Shown: positions 36,270 through 45,901 of the stretch, in pieces
Layout of the letters: the number at the start of each line of letters is the position of its first letter
How positions within the stretch are numbered: the stretch's first letter is position 1
DNA from: Helicobacter enhydrae
GTDB taxonomy: Bacteria > Campylobacterota > Campylobacteria > Campylobacterales > Helicobacteraceae
Direction: 5' to 3'
DNA: 64,000 nucleotides
Assembly: GCF_001693335.1 (NCBI RefSeq)
Contig: NZ_CP016503.1
Span: 1,240,001 to 1,304,000, forward strand
Notes under the pieces: generated by a model
Seen by the model: the letters and a program-made list of their open reading frames with translations, nothing else
What the model was told of the DNA's origin: nothing
Databases searched by the model: none
Translations under genes and position numbers: made by a program

Positions 36270-37289
36270 ATGAAACAATACAATATTGCCATTGTTGGAG
36301 CTACAGGTGCTGTGGGAGAAGAGATCGCTCGTGTGCTTGAAGAAGTGGATTTCCCTATCAACAAACTATTGCCTTTGGCAAGTGCAAAAAGTGCAGGGCA
36401 GAGTGTTGAGGCATTTGGTCAAGAATGGATTGTGCAAGAATTGACACACCAAATTTTTGCAAAAGAAAACATCGAGATCGCCTTTTTTTCAGCAGGTGGC
36501 AGTGTGAGTGCGGAGTTTGCCCAAAGTGCTGTGGAGGCAGGTTGTGTGGTGATCGATAACACAAGTCATTTCCGTATGCAAAAAGACATTCCTCTTGTGG
36601 TGCCAGAGGTAAATCCTGAGATGATTCAAGCAGGAGCAGGAATCATTGCCAATCCAAATTGCTCTACGATTCAAATGGTGCAAGTGCTAAACCCTTTGCA
36701 CAAACTTTTTGGGATCAAGCGTGTTGATGTCAGCACTTATCAAGCAGTTAGTGGTGCAGGGAAAAAGGGTATGGAAGAGCTTGTGACACAAATGCAGAAA
36801 TTTTTTGCCTTTGAGCTTGATACTTGTGAGCCCAAAGCATTTGCACACAGAATCGCTCTCAATCTTATCCCCCATATTGATGTTTTTACAGAAAATGGCT
36901 ACACCAAAGAAGAGATGAAAATGATCAATGAAACCCAAAAAATTATGCAGGTGGATTTTCCAATCAGTGCAACTTGCGTGAGAGTCCCGGTGTTGAGGAG
37001 CCATAGCGAATCGTTGAGCGTGCATTTTGAATGCGATGTAGATGTTGCAAAAGCAAGAGAGGGGCTAGAAAAGGCAGAAAATGTGGTTGTGGTTGATGAG
37101 ATCCAAAACAATCTCTATCCTATGCCCTCTATTGCCACAGATACCAATGAAACTTATGTTGGGCGTATCCGTCGCGATCACTTTGATTCTAAGATTTTAC
37201 ATCTTTGGTGTGTGGCAGATCAGATCCGCGTCGGAGCAGCCACAAATGCAGTGCGAATCGCACAAAAATGGATTGCTTTGCAAAAGTAA
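36270..37289 (+). CDS. asd: Aspartate-semialdehyde dehydrogenase
   Basis: Reduces aspartyl phosphate to aspartate semialdehyde for lysine/DAP, threonine and methionine synthesis. It is 339 residues. The NADP fold starts MKQYNIAIVGATGAVGEE, the active-site Cys is C131 in NPNCSTIQMV, and YQAVSGAGKKGMEEL and ATCVRVPVLRSHSES are conserved. GGAGAGAG precedes the ATG. Nine bases separate it from ppsA, so they probably share a transcript. Confidence 0.97.
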   Translation: MKQYNIAIVGATGAVGEEIARVLEEVDFPINKLLPLASAKSAGQSVEAFGQEWIVQELTHQIFAKENIEIAFFSAGGSVSAEFAQSAVEAGCVVIDNTSHFRMQKDIPLVVPEVNPEMIQAGAGIIANPNCSTIQMVQVLNPLHKLFGIKRVDVSTYQAVSGAGKKGMEELVTQMQKFFAFELDTCEPKAFAHRIALNLIPHIDVFTENGYTKEEMKMINETQKIMQVDFPISATCVRVPVLRSHSESLSVHFECDVDVAKAREGLEKAENVVVVDEIQNNLYPMPSIATDTNETYVGRIRRDHFDSKILHLWCVADQIRVGAATNAVRIAQKWIALQK

Positions 37290-37297
37290 GGGGAAAT

Positions 37298-37813
37298 ATG
37301 AAATTTTTACATCAGATATTTGCAAATATCTTGTGGAATTCTAGACTCTTTGTCATCTTTGCCGTTGTCTTGTCGATGGTGGGCTCGATTTTGCTTTTTT
37401 GGGTGGCAAGTGTGGATATTTTGAAAGCAGGAGCAAAAACCTATCAATACTACACAAACGGCTTGAGTGCAGGCGAAGATATCCATACCATTTTGCTCAA
37501 TGCAATCGTTGGTGTAGTTGATTTGTATCTGATTGCTGTGGTGCTTTTGATCTTTGCTTTTGGATTGTATGAACTTTTTATCGCTAAGATTGAAATCAAA
37601 GATGAGCAAAGCTCAAAAGTGCTTGAAATACATACATTAGATCAGCTCAAAGATAAACTTGCAAAAGTGATTGTGATGGCTTTGATCGTAGCGTTTTTCT
37701 CCAAAGTGCTTAATATGGGGATTGAAACTTCTCTAGATATGATTTATTTTGCAGGATCTATCTTGGGCTTATCGCTAGGTTTGTATTTTTTGCACAAGGA
37801 TTCTAAACATTAA
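37298..37813 (+). CDS. UPF0114 (YqhA) family membrane protein
   Basis: A 171-residue integral membrane protein with about three to four hydrophobic segments (LFVIFAVVLSMVGSILLFWV, VDLYLIAVVLLIFAFGLYEL, VIVMALIVAFFSKVL, FAGSILGLSLGLYFL). The segment FGLYELFIAKIE is typical of the UPF0114 family, which H. pylori also encodes. The ATG at 37298 has AAGGGGAAA upstream. Function is unknown. Confidence 0.88.
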   Translation: MKFLHQIFANILWNSRLFVIFAVVLSMVGSILLFWVASVDILKAGAKTYQYYTNGLSAGEDIHTILLNAIVGVVDLYLIAVVLLIFAFGLYELFIAKIEIKDEQSSKVLEIHTLDQLKDKLAKVIVMALIVAFFSKVLNMGIETSLDMIYFAGSILGLSLGLYFLHKDSKH

Positions 37814-37827
37814 ACAAAGGAGTTAAA

Positions 37828-38906
37828 ATGAAAAATCTTATTTATAACACGCAAAGACACAAGGGAGCATTGGAGCAAGTTGAAATAATGCTTGCAAATC
37901 AAAAAGAAATTTATTTCTTTGGTGGTCTTGGTAGTATGTCTTTAGCTTCCGTCAATGCACAATTTTTGAAGACTAAAGGGATTGATTTTAATGGCTTTAT
38001 AGCAAATGAGAGGTTTATCCAGCAGGCTACACATTTGGGCAAACCAGTTGTTGCGATTGAGAAATGCGAAATACCAAGAGATGTCAATGTGATTGTTGGA
38101 ATCTCAAATTGGATAGACGCACGATCAGAGCTTGAATCGTATGGTTTTCACAATATTTTTGTGTTTGACGCATTTGCAGAATTGTTTTTGGAAGATATCA
38201 CTTTGGAATATTTCCAAAAGAACATCGATGGATTTGAACAAACTTATGCAATCTTGCAAGATCAGACATCAAAAGATTGTATGGTTGCTTATCTTCAAGG
38301 CAAAATTTTCAATAATTTTTCAGGATTAGCCTCGACATATGCGGGGGGGGGGCATATTTTAAAAGCGTGCTAAATTTTGGAGTGGATGAAGTGATGATTG
38401 ATTGTGGTGCATTTGATGGTGATACGGCATTGAAATTTGTAGAAGTGTGTCCAAATTATTCAAAGATTTATGCCTTGGAGCCAAATAGTGAGTTTGTGCC
38501 AAGGTTAAAACAGGCAACAAAACAACTCAACATTGAAATTTTTGAAGTTGGGGCTTATTCATCCAAAGGTGTTTTAAGATTTGAAAGTCATGATAGTGGG
38601 TGTTCTAAGGTTGTAGAAGATGGTAGTTTTTCTATCCAAACAGATCGTATTGATTCTTTGGTAAAAGATACAGAGAAGCCAATTACTTTTATCAAAATGG
38701 ATATTGAAGGGAGCGAGCTTGAAGCTCTTAGGGGTGCAGAATCTACAATTAAAAAATACAAGCCAAAATTGGCTATTTGCGTTTATCATCGGCGTAATGA
38801 TTTGATTGAGATTCCCAAATTACTCCAAACATTTAACCCTAACTATCGTTTTTATTTAAGGAATCACCAATGTGTCCCAGAGGATACAGTTCTGTATGCA
38901 TTGTAG
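37828..38906 (+). pseudogene. FkbM-family methyltransferase, phase-OFF at a G9 tract
   Basis: Two overlapping frames form one gene. The first 181 codons (MKNLIYNTQRHKGALEQVEI onward, with a nucleotide-binding-like FFGGLGSMSLASV) end soon after a G9 run at 38343–38351. The second frame holds the FkbM methyltransferase domain: MIDCGAFDGDTALKF, IYALEPNSEFVPRL, IKMDIEGSELEALRGAE. With G10 (or G7) the join reads AGGGAYFKSVLNFGVDEVMIDCG and gives a protein of about 359 residues. Poly-G contingency tracts are the standard phase-variation device in Helicobacter and Campylobacter, often for surface glycan genes. AAAGGAG precedes the ATG. The acceptor is unknown. Confidence 0.9.
38343..38351 (+). repeat. 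Poly-G (G9) contingency tract
   Basis: Nine consecutive G in an AT-rich genome, inside the FkbM methyltransferase gene. At nine the frame is closed shortly afterwards; at ten or seven it is open through the catalytic domain. Confidence 0.9.
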
Positions 38907-38920
38907 ATTAAGGAGAAAAA

Positions 38921-39943
38921 ATGATTTTTGTTGATGCGGCTTTGAGGAAACCCACACCCTATACGCCTATTTGGATGATGCGTCAAGCAGGACGCTATTT
39001 GAGTGAGTATAGACAAACGCGTGCGAAGGCTGGAGGGTTTTTGGATTTGTGTCAAAATGTAGAACTTGCTACAGAAGTGACACTTCAACCTGTGGAGATT
39101 CTAGATGTTGATGCTGCGATTTTGTTTAGTGATATTTTGGTGGTGCCAAATGCGATGGGAATGGAGCTAAACTTTTTGGCAGGAGAGGGTCCGAAATTTA
39201 CCCAAACAATCCGCACAGATGAAGACATCAAAAAGCTTGACACTCAAATCACTTCTAGACTAGATTATGTCTATGAAACGCTTGTGAGCGTGCGTGCAAA
39301 ACTTCCTCAAGACAAAGCATTGATTGGCTTTTGCGGCTCACCTTGGACACTTGCAACTTATATGATTGAGGGAGAGGGGAGCAAAACCTACCCCCATAGC
39401 AAAAAAATGCTCTACACACAACCTGCCCTTTTGCACAATTTGTTGCAAAAACTCACAAAGGAGCTTGAAGCTTATCTTGAGCGGCAAATAAACGCAGGGG
39501 CAAATGCTGTGATGATTTTTGATTCTTGGGCAGGGGCTTTGGAGCTTGAGAGCTATTTGCATTTTAGCTGGGCTTATATGAAAGAAATCGCACAAACATT
39601 GAAAAGCAAATACCCCCATATTCCCGTGATTTTGTTCCCTAAGGGTGTAGGGGCATATTTGGAATATTTAGATGGCAATTTTGATGTGCTAGGGGTTGAT
39701 TGGGGGACACCGATGAGTTTGGCAAAAGAAAAATTGGGGGCAAAATATGTCTTGCAAGGCAATCTTGAACCAGCACGACTTTATGACAAAGAGGCGATGG
39801 AAAAAGGAGTCGATGAGATTGTTGCTGTGATGGGAAAAACTCAAGGGCATATTTTCAATCTAGGGCATGGAATGATTCCTGATTTGCCGCGTGAAAATGC
39901 GATAGAGCTTGTCAAAATGGTAAAAGAAAAAACCAAACGCTAA
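38921..39943 (+). CDS. hemE: Uroporphyrinogen decarboxylase
   Basis: Converts uroporphyrinogen III to coproporphyrinogen III in haem synthesis. It is 340 residues. The motif [16 protein letters not shown] carries the substrate-binding arginines; [14 protein letters not shown] and [16 protein letters not shown] are also conserved. AAGGAG lies seven bases upstream of the ATG. Confidence 0.97.
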   Translation: MIFVDAALRKPTPYTPIWMMRQAGRYLSEYRQTRAKAGGFLDLCQNVELATEVTLQPVEILDVDAAILFSDILVVPNAMGMELNFLAGEGPKFTQTIRTDEDIKKLDTQITSRLDYVYETLVSVRAKLPQDKALIGFCGSPWTLATYMIEGEGSKTYPHSKKMLYTQPALLHNLLQKLTKELEAYLERQINAGANAVMIFDSWAGALELESYLHFSWAYMKEIAQTLKSKYPHIPVILFPKGVGAYLEYLDGNFDVLGVDWGTPMSLAKEKLGAKYVLQGNLEPARLYDKEAMEKGVDEIVAVMGKTQGHIFNLGHGMIPDLPRENAIELVKMVKEKTKR

Positions 39944-40863
39944 TGCAAAAAATTACATTTGGTCCCATTGTTTCGCGTCGTTTTGGCGTGTCTTTGGGAG
40001 TGGATCTCTCTCCTAGCAACAAACAATGCAATTTTGATTGTCTCTATTGTGAGCTTGGAGGTGCAAAAACCACTCAATCAATGCAAGAAGTTTTGCCCCT
40101 GCAAGAAGTGCTCAATGCCATAGAAACCGCTCTAAAAAAAGAGCAAAATATCGATGTCTTAACCATTACAGCAAATGGAGAACCCACACTCTATCCTCAT
40201 TTCACCGCCCTCTCTTCCAAGCTCAAACCCCTCGTGCAAGGGCGTTGCAAAACACTGATTCTAAGCAATGGCTCAAGATTTCTAATCCCAGAAGTGCAAA
40301 AAGGATTGTTGGAGTTTGATATCGTTAAATTTTCTCTAGATTGCGTCAGTGAAAAGATTTTCAAAAAAATCGATCGCCCCCACAAAAGCCTACATATCAA
40401 TGAAATATTGCAAGGAATCCAAGAGTTTGCCACCCTGTATCAAGGTGAGTTAGTCTGTGAAATCCTAGTGCTTGAAAACCTCAATGACACTCAAGAGGAG
40501 ATGGAAAAAATCGCAGAATTCACACAGAAAATCAAAGTAGCAAGAATCGATTTGGGAACTCTAGATCGCCCACCAGCCTACAAAGCCAAAGGGGTAGAAA
40601 TAGAAAAACTAAGAGAACTAGCCTTGAGTTTCAAAGGGCAATGTGTGAGTATCCCAATGCGAGAGCAATATAGTATGGAGCATAAGCTAAAGCCCAAAGA
40701 TGCAAATGAGGTCTATGACATAATATCAAGGCGTCCCATCGGGGTGGAGGAGTGCTCAATACTTTTTGATGATGGGGTGGATTTGATACAGGAGCTACTT
40801 CAAGCAGAGAGAATTGTTGTGAAAAAAGTGGCAAATATGGATTTTTTTGTCATAAACTCTTGA
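39943..40863 (+). CDS. Radical SAM protein
   Basis: A 306-residue radical SAM enzyme with the cluster motif C-x3-C-x2-C in CNFDCLYCEL, preceded by SRRFGVSLGVDLSPSNKQ. ITANGEPTLYPHF and LILSNGSRF are the usual SAM-binding features. It overlaps the hemE stop (TAATG), so it is coupled to hemE. A homologue exists in H. pylori with no assigned reaction that I can recall; wybutosine-type or RNA modification has been suggested for the wider family. Confidence 0.9.
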   Translation: MQKITFGPIVSRRFGVSLGVDLSPSNKQCNFDCLYCELGGAKTTQSMQEVLPLQEVLNAIETALKKEQNIDVLTITANGEPTLYPHFTALSSKLKPLVQGRCKTLILSNGSRFLIPEVQKGLLEFDIVKFSLDCVSEKIFKKIDRPHKSLHINEILQGIQEFATLYQGELVCEILVLENLNDTQEEMEKIAEFTQKIKVARIDLGTLDRPPAYKAKGVEIEKLRELALSFKGQCVSIPMREQYSMEHKLKPKDANEVYDIISRRPIGVEECSILFDDGVDLIQELLQAERIVVKKVANMDFFVINS

Positions 40864-40888
40864 CTTTGTTGTCAAAACACACTAAAAT
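40860..40888 (+). promoter_or_regulatory. Promoter for tRNA-Asn
   Basis: TTGACT (40860–40865) and TAAAAT (40883–40888) with a 17-base spacer. The -35 overlaps the stop codon of the radical SAM gene. The same TTGACTTTGTT sequence starts the promoter of tRNA-Gln. Confidence 0.7.
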
Positions 40889-40900
40889 TTTCCTTTGTTT

Positions 40901-40975
40901 TCCGGATTAGCTCAGCGGTAGAGTAGGCGGCTGTTAACCGCTTGGTCGCAGGTTCGAATCCTGCATCCGGAGCCA
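40901..40975 (+). tRNA. tRNA-Asn (anticodon GTT)
   Basis: A 75-base cloverleaf with acceptor TCCGGAT/ATCCGGA, anticodon arm GGCGG-CTGTTAA-CCGCT (anticodon GTT), T arm GCAGG-TTCGAAT-CCTGC and encoded CCA. The D loop reads AGCTCAGCGGTAGAG. Confidence 0.97.
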
Positions 40976-41113
40976 TTCTTCAAAATCATCAATCAGATTT
41001 TTTTCATTGTTTGAGTATTTATTTTTGCTACATATTGCAAGTGCTTGATTTGCTTTATCTTGGTTTTATAAATTCTTTGTAGAATTTTGAAAATATTTAA
41101 CACAAGGATCTCG

Positions 41114-41680
41114 ATGCAATCTTCATTGTTTGTCCAATTTCTCAAAAATCCAACAAAAGTTGGTGCTGTATGTTCAAGTTCTCAATATCTTGCTAAGGCG
41201 ATGGTGAGATATGCAAATATAAAAGAAGCCCGATATATTGCAGAGATTGGGGCAGGTCTTGGAGCTTTTACCAAAGAGATTTTGATACAAAAACCAGAAG
41301 CAAGTGATTTTTTTGCTGTGGAGATTTCCTCTGATTTGACGCATAAGCTCAAGAAAAAATTCCCAAATCTTGCCATTTACAATCAAAATGCTTCAGACCT
41401 CAAACATATTATGCACTCAAGAGATGTAGAAATGCTTGATGTGGTTGTTTCAGGATTGCCTTGGAGTGTGTTCCCAAAGAAATTGCAAAATGATTTGCTA
41501 GATGTGATTGAGGGGAGTTTGAGAAATGGAGGCAAGTTTGTTACTTTTGCCTATGTTTTGCCAACTCCTCAGGCGTTGAAATTTAGAAAATTGCTGTTTG
41601 CTAAGTTTCCAAAAACTAAGGTGTCCAAAATTATTTGGGCAAACTTCCCACCCGCTGTAGTGTATTGTTGTCAAAAATAA
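41114..41680 (+). CDS. SAM-dependent methyltransferase, phospholipid N-methyltransferase-like
   Basis: A 188-residue protein with the N-terminus MQSSLFVQFLKNPTKVGAVC followed by SSSQYLAKAM, the pattern of PmtA/KsgA-like methyltransferases, and motif I YIAEIGAGLGAFTKEIL. VVSGLPWSVFPKKLQ is the motif IV region and FVTFAYVLP follows. AAGGA is five bases before the ATG at 41114; an upstream TTG at 41087 is less likely. It could methylate phosphatidylethanolamine, but substrate is not proven by sequence. Confidence 0.75.
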   Translation: MQSSLFVQFLKNPTKVGAVCSSSQYLAKAMVRYANIKEARYIAEIGAGLGAFTKEILIQKPEASDFFAVEISSDLTHKLKKKFPNLAIYNQNASDLKHIMHSRDVEMLDVVVSGLPWSVFPKKLQNDLLDVIEGSLRNGGKFVTFAYVLPTPQALKFRKLLFAKFPKTKVSKIIWANFPPAVVYCCQK

Positions 41681-42106
41681 CTATTCTTGAAAATTGAGTT
41701 TGAAAAGCTGTTTGTCAAAAATAGCGATATAAAAAGTCGCCTCAAAGATTTTGATGTCCAATAGATTGCCGATGACACGCACCTCGTATTTTTTGTTGTT
41801 GGATTGTTTGATGACACCAACAAAATGCATCTCTTGCTCAAATTCCAACGGGGCTAGAAACTCCACTTCAGATCCAATCGTTACAGAAAAAGGTTGATTG
41901 ACCAAGCACATCGCCGCATAGTTGGCGGCATTGAAAATAAAGCCAGAATGGATGAGATTGTCCTCATCGCAGATCATTTGTTTGGTGGGAGTGAATTTGG
42001 TGAGAATCTCTTCTTCTGTGTGATTCAAAATAACTCCACACAAGTCTGATTTGAGTGCTGTGCAAGTCATAAGCTCTATATTGGTTTGTTCTTTGTTGTC
42101 TTCCAT
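41681..42106 (-). CDS. Hotdog-fold thioesterase-like protein
   Basis: A 141-residue protein with a hotdog pattern (DEDNLIHSGFIFNAANYAAMCLV, then IGSEVEFLAPLEFEQEMHFVGVI) typical of PaaI/YbgC-like thioesterases. It is one base downstream of cmoB and convergent with the methyltransferase gene, whose stop it abuts. H. pylori has a similar gene beside cmoB. Substrate unknown. Confidence 0.75.
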   Translation of the reverse strand: MEDNKEQTNIELMTCTALKSDLCGVILNHTEEEILTKFTPTKQMICDEDNLIHSGFIFNAANYAAMCLVNQPFSVTIGSEVEFLAPLEFEQEMHFVGVIKQSNNKKYEVRVIGNLLDIKIFEATFYIAIFDKQLFKLNFQE

Positions 42107-42107
42107 T

Positions 42108-43010
42108 TCATTTCCTTTTTAGTTTGAAATATCCACGAATGGGGGCTGGATAGCCCTCAATGGTTAGGCTTGTGTCGCAAGGGTTGAGAAAGTCTTGCAA
42201 ACTCATTGTATCAATCCATTCTGTTTTGCGTTGTTCTATAAAATCTGTCGATTTGAAAGCCAATCTCTCTACGCTCTCAAACCCTGCGCGCTCACACCAA
42301 CTCTCCAATGCGCTCGGGCTAGGGATAAAATAGGCATTGCTCATTTTGGCATAGCTTGTTTGGGGGCATAGGGCGATGGATTCTTGAGAATCAAAAATAA
42401 GCGTATCTAGGATGATTTCACCGCCCTCTCTCAATGCTCTTTTGAGGAGTTTGAGTGAAGCGATAGGATCTGTGCGATGATAGAGCACTCCCATACACAA
42501 AATCAGATCAAATTGTTTTGGGAACAATCCAAGATGTTCTATCCCCAAGAGTTCATAATTGATAGGTGTTTGGGCAAAGTGATTGATGAAATCAAATTGG
42601 CATTTGAAAAGTGGATATGGATCAAAACCTGTGAGGCTTTTGGGGCTGTGTGGGAGAAGGGCAAAAAGATAGTAGCCATTGTTGCAGCCAATGTCGGCAA
42701 TGTCCTTGTCTGCGGGTTTGATATGTGGTGCGATGATATTGTATTTGATGAAGCTTTGCCATTCGCTATCAATCAAGAGTGTGTCGATCTGAAAGGGACC
42801 TTTACGCCAAGGTTTGAGCATCATCGCACAATCATAGATTTGCTTGTGTTGCTCTGGAGTTAGTGGAGAGGGGAAACTCAAATGGATGCTTTCATCGAAA
42901 TGAATCTGTGCCTGTAGGTTTGGGAGCGAGGCGATTTGTTTGATCAGTGGGGCGATATTTGAGGCTTGGAGCTTGTGGCTTTGGGCTTCTCTAAGTGTCT
43001 GCAATGTCAT
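42108..43010 (-). CDS. cmoB: tRNA U34 carboxymethyltransferase CmoB
   Basis: Transfers the carboxymethyl group from carboxy-SAM to 5-hydroxyuridine at the tRNA wobble base. It is 300 residues. WRKGPFQIDTLLIDSEWQS is the CmoB signature; SAM-binding motif DIGCNNGYYLFAL; CMGVLYHRTDPIASL and LREGGEIILDTL follow. It overlaps the Mur-like gene by four bases (ATGA). CmoA is not in the window. Confidence 0.95.
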   Translation of the reverse strand: MTLQTLREAQSHKLQASNIAPLIKQIASLPNLQAQIHFDESIHLSFPSPLTPEQHKQIYDCAMMLKPWRKGPFQIDTLLIDSEWQSFIKYNIIAPHIKPADKDIADIGCNNGYYLFALLPHSPKSLTGFDPYPLFKCQFDFINHFAQTPINYELLGIEHLGLFPKQFDLILCMGVLYHRTDPIASLKLLKRALREGGEIILDTLIFDSQESIALCPQTSYAKMSNAYFIPSPSALESWCERAGFESVERLAFKSTDFIEQRKTEWIDTMSLQDFLNPCDTSLTIEGYPAPIRGYFKLKRK

Positions 43011-44005
43011 TCAAACAAGCTCTGTTCTTGATCTGGCTGTTGGAGATATTCAAGTAGATCTTGGGTTGAGGTATCAAAGATGAGTGCAAAATTGAATGTC
43101 GCTGTTTTGATTTGTGCAAGTAGATCTTGGGTTGATTGATAAGGGTAAGTTGGGGCAAGTTGATCAAAAAACTCAACATAATCTTGAGGGGCGAAGCAAA
43201 TGACTTGTGCCCATTTGGCGTGTCTGAGCATATAGGCTAAGATATCTTTGAATTCTTGAAGTGCAGTTTGGGCGATCAGAACGCGTTCGCTTTGCCCGTA
43301 TTTGCAAAGCTTGTTGCGTGTGTTGATAAACAAAGGTTGAAACTCATCGATTCCTTTGATTGATGCAAGATCTAGCTCAATGCCTTCATTTTGAAAGAGC
43401 GTGATCACGGATGCTAGGGGTTTGAGCAAAAAATGAGGGATTGGGATCTCATAACGCTCACCATTGTAGTAGAGTTTGCTTGTAAAAAGAGTGTAAGAAA
43501 TGATTTTGAATGGATCTTGTGCTGGTTCAATACTTGAGGTGTAGTCAAGAGAGAGATCAAGGAGATGAGTGTCTTTGATGATAATGCGTTTGGCATTTTG
43601 GTTTTGCACTGCCTCAAGGCATTCCAAAAAACTACCTTGCAAAAATAAGTTTTCATTTTTGGCACAGATTTGCAACGCAAGTTCAAACTCAATAGGTTTC
43701 AAAAACAAAAGATGCATAGATTGTGTGAGAATCTGATAACGCATCAGGCGGATACTCGCATCTTGCAAACTATCCACCTCAATCCACGCAATTTCATTGT
43801 CAATAATTTTTGTCAAATTGCTCTCAAAGACCACGCCATAAGCCCCAAGTTTGATCGCTTGAGGAATCTGAGATTGTGCGGAAACAAAAAAAAGCGCACC
43901 CCTTGAGACTTTGTCTAGATCTGTGGTGATGTGTGTAAATGCTGAAATAGAGGGGGTGTTTAGAAGTTTTCCATTAATAATTTCTACAATCTCAAGAATT
44001 CTCAA
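43007..44005 (-). CDS. Mur-ligase N-domain-like protein without ATPase motif
   Basis: A 332-residue protein whose first 60 residues (MRILEIVEIINGKLLNTPSI, then TDLDKVSRGALFFV) resemble the substrate-binding domain of MurE/MurF, but the G-T-x-G-K-T/S nucleotide motif and catalytic centre are missing. An orthologue between metG and cmoB is present in H. pylori, as I recall. A wall-related binding role is possible; no enzyme activity is predicted. It lies 9 bases downstream of metG. Confidence 0.65.
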   Translation of the reverse strand: MRILEIVEIINGKLLNTPSISAFTHITTDLDKVSRGALFFVSAQSQIPQAIKLGAYGVVFESNLTKIIDNEIAWIEVDSLQDASIRLMRYQILTQSMHLLFLKPIEFELALQICAKNENLFLQGSFLECLEAVQNQNAKRIIIKDTHLLDLSLDYTSSIEPAQDPFKIISYTLFTSKLYYNGERYEIPIPHFLLKPLASVITLFQNEGIELDLASIKGIDEFQPLFINTRNKLCKYGQSERVLIAQTALQEFKDILAYMLRHAKWAQVICFAPQDYVEFFDQLAPTYPYQSTQDLLAQIKTATFNFALIFDTSTQDLLEYLQQPDQEQSLFE

Positions 44006-44014
44006 AGTGCTCTC

Positions 44015-45901
44015 CTAGCCAATTTGACTGCCATTTTGTTTTTTGCCTTGAGGGATGATGAGTTTGAGCCCATCGCCATCTTTTGCAGAAAGAATCATCC
44101 CTTCGCTGATATGCCCCATTAGTTTGACAGGTTTGAGATTTGCAACAACACAAACTTGCGTCCCGATCAAATCTTGAGGTTGATAGTATTGTGCAATCCC
44201 TGAGAGAATCTGACGCGGTTTCTCCTCTCCAAGATCGATTTTGAAGCAAAGAAGTTTTGTGCTACCCTCCACATTGCAACACTCCAAAACTTCGCCAATA
44301 CGCAAATCAGAGACAAGAAAATCATCGATTTTGATGTATTGTTTGGCTTGTGGGGTTTGGGTTTCTTGTTGCACTTCTTTCTCCTCTTGTTGAATTCTTG
44401 GAAATAATGGATCGCTTTTGTTTAGGGCTAGATTTTCAAGATAACTTTGAGAGTTGATCAGCTTGTCAAACAAATGCGAATCGATTTTAGTGTTGAAAAT
44501 ATCGGCAATTCTTTGTGAAGTTTTTGGCATTACTGCAGAAAAAAGCAGAGTGCCTTTCAAGATAGCATTGCTGAGAAAAACAAGAAGCTCCATTGCCTTG
44601 TGCTCTTGCTGATTTTTCATAAGTTTCCAAGGCTCATAATGGCTGATCATTTCATTGCAGAGAGCGAAAATTTTCCAAACATCTTCCAAGAAAAGGTGAA
44701 AACTCGCAGTAGGAATGCGTTGGAGTGCAGACTGGATGAAGGTGTGGATTTGTTTGTCTTCTTGAGCAAAGGTGGCGTTTGGATGTTGTGCCTGTAGAGA
44801 GAGGTTGAAGTATTTTTCACTCATTCCAATGACACGATTGACAAGATTGCCCAAATCATTGCTCAAATCAGCATTAATGCGTTGGATTAATCCACTAATA
44901 CTAAAATCACCATCTTGCCCAAAAGGAATCTCCCTCAAAAGAAAGTAACGCAAAACATCATTGCCAAAAGTCTCGCTCACCCCTTGAGGATCAATCACAT
45001 TACCAATACTTTTACTCATCTTTCTCCCCTCACTCAGCCACCATCCGTGTGCAAGGATTTTTTGAGGCAAAGGCAATCCAAGGCTCAGAAGAAAGCAGGG
45101 CCAATAGACTGCGTGAAAGCGTAAAATATCTTTGCCTACCAAATGGATGCTATGTTGCCAAAATGGCATTTTGGATTCATCTCCGCCATAACCTAAGCCA
45201 CTCAAATAATTCATCAAAGCATCAAGCCAAACATAAATAATGTGCTTGGAATCTGTTTGGCTAGCATTGGGGATAGGAATCCCCCATTCAAAAGTTGTGC
45301 GTGTGATGGATAGGTCATTGAGCCCATTTTCTACAAATCTAATCACCTCATTTTGACGATAGGCAGGTAAGATGGGGTTGGTCTGATACCATTGCAAAAG
45401 CTTGTCTTGGTATTTGCTAAGGGCAAAAAAATAGCTCTCTTCTTTGATGGTTTGTGTCGCTTTGCCACAATCTGGACAAGCATTGCCATCAATGAGTTGG
45501 CTTGCAGTGAAAAAACTCTCACAGCTGATGCAATATTGCCCAACATATTCTCCTTTGTAAATATCCCCCTTTTCTTTCATCAATGCAAAGGCTTTTTGGA
45601 CAGCAAGAATGTGTTTATCATCGGTTGTGCGAATGAAGTGGTCATATTGGATACCAAACTCATCCCAAAGGTTGCGAAATGTTTGGCTAATCTGTGTGGC
45701 ATATTCCAATGGAGTTTTTCCTTTTGCTTTGGCAGATTGCTCGATTTTTTGCCCGTGTTCATCCGTGCCAGTGATAAAAAAGGTTTCCTCTCCGCTGATG
45801 TCATAAAAGCGTTTTAGAAAATCTGCAAGGATTGTTGTGTATGCGTGTCCAATATGTGGCACATCATTGACATAATAAATAGGGGTAGTGATGTATTTCA
45901 T
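44015..45901 (-). CDS. metG: Methionyl-tRNA synthetase
   Basis: Charges tRNA-Met. It is 628 residues. The class I motif is VPHIGHAYT (residues 14–22), and GRKMSKSIG is the KMSKS loop. A zinc knuckle CISCESFFTASQLIDGNACPDCG is present. The C-terminal EMAP-II-like tRNA-binding domain (IKIDDFLVSDLRIGEVLECC) is fused. The ATG at 45901 has AAGGA upstream; the open frame extends 54 codons further back into lgt but without a start signal. It overlaps lgt by four bases. Confidence 0.97.
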   Translation of the reverse strand: MKYITTPIYYVNDVPHIGHAYTTILADFLKRFYDISGEETFFITGTDEHGQKIEQSAKAKGKTPLEYATQISQTFRNLWDEFGIQYDHFIRTTDDKHILAVQKAFALMKEKGDIYKGEYVGQYCISCESFFTASQLIDGNACPDCGKATQTIKEESYFFALSKYQDKLLQWYQTNPILPAYRQNEVIRFVENGLNDLSITRTTFEWGIPIPNASQTDSKHIIYVWLDALMNYLSGLGYGGDESKMPFWQHSIHLVGKDILRFHAVYWPCFLLSLGLPLPQKILAHGWWLSEGRKMSKSIGNVIDPQGVSETFGNDVLRYFLLREIPFGQDGDFSISGLIQRINADLSNDLGNLVNRVIGMSEKYFNLSLQAQHPNATFAQEDKQIHTFIQSALQRIPTASFHLFLEDVWKIFALCNEMISHYEPWKLMKNQQEHKAMELLVFLSNAILKGTLLFSAVMPKTSQRIADIFNTKIDSHLFDKLINSQSYLENLALNKSDPLFPRIQQEEKEVQQETQTPQAKQYIKIDDFLVSDLRIGEVLECCNVEGSTKLLCFKIDLGEEKPRQILSGIAQYYQPQDLIGTQVCVVANLKPVKLMGHISEGMILSAKDGDGLKLIIPQGKKQNGSQIG

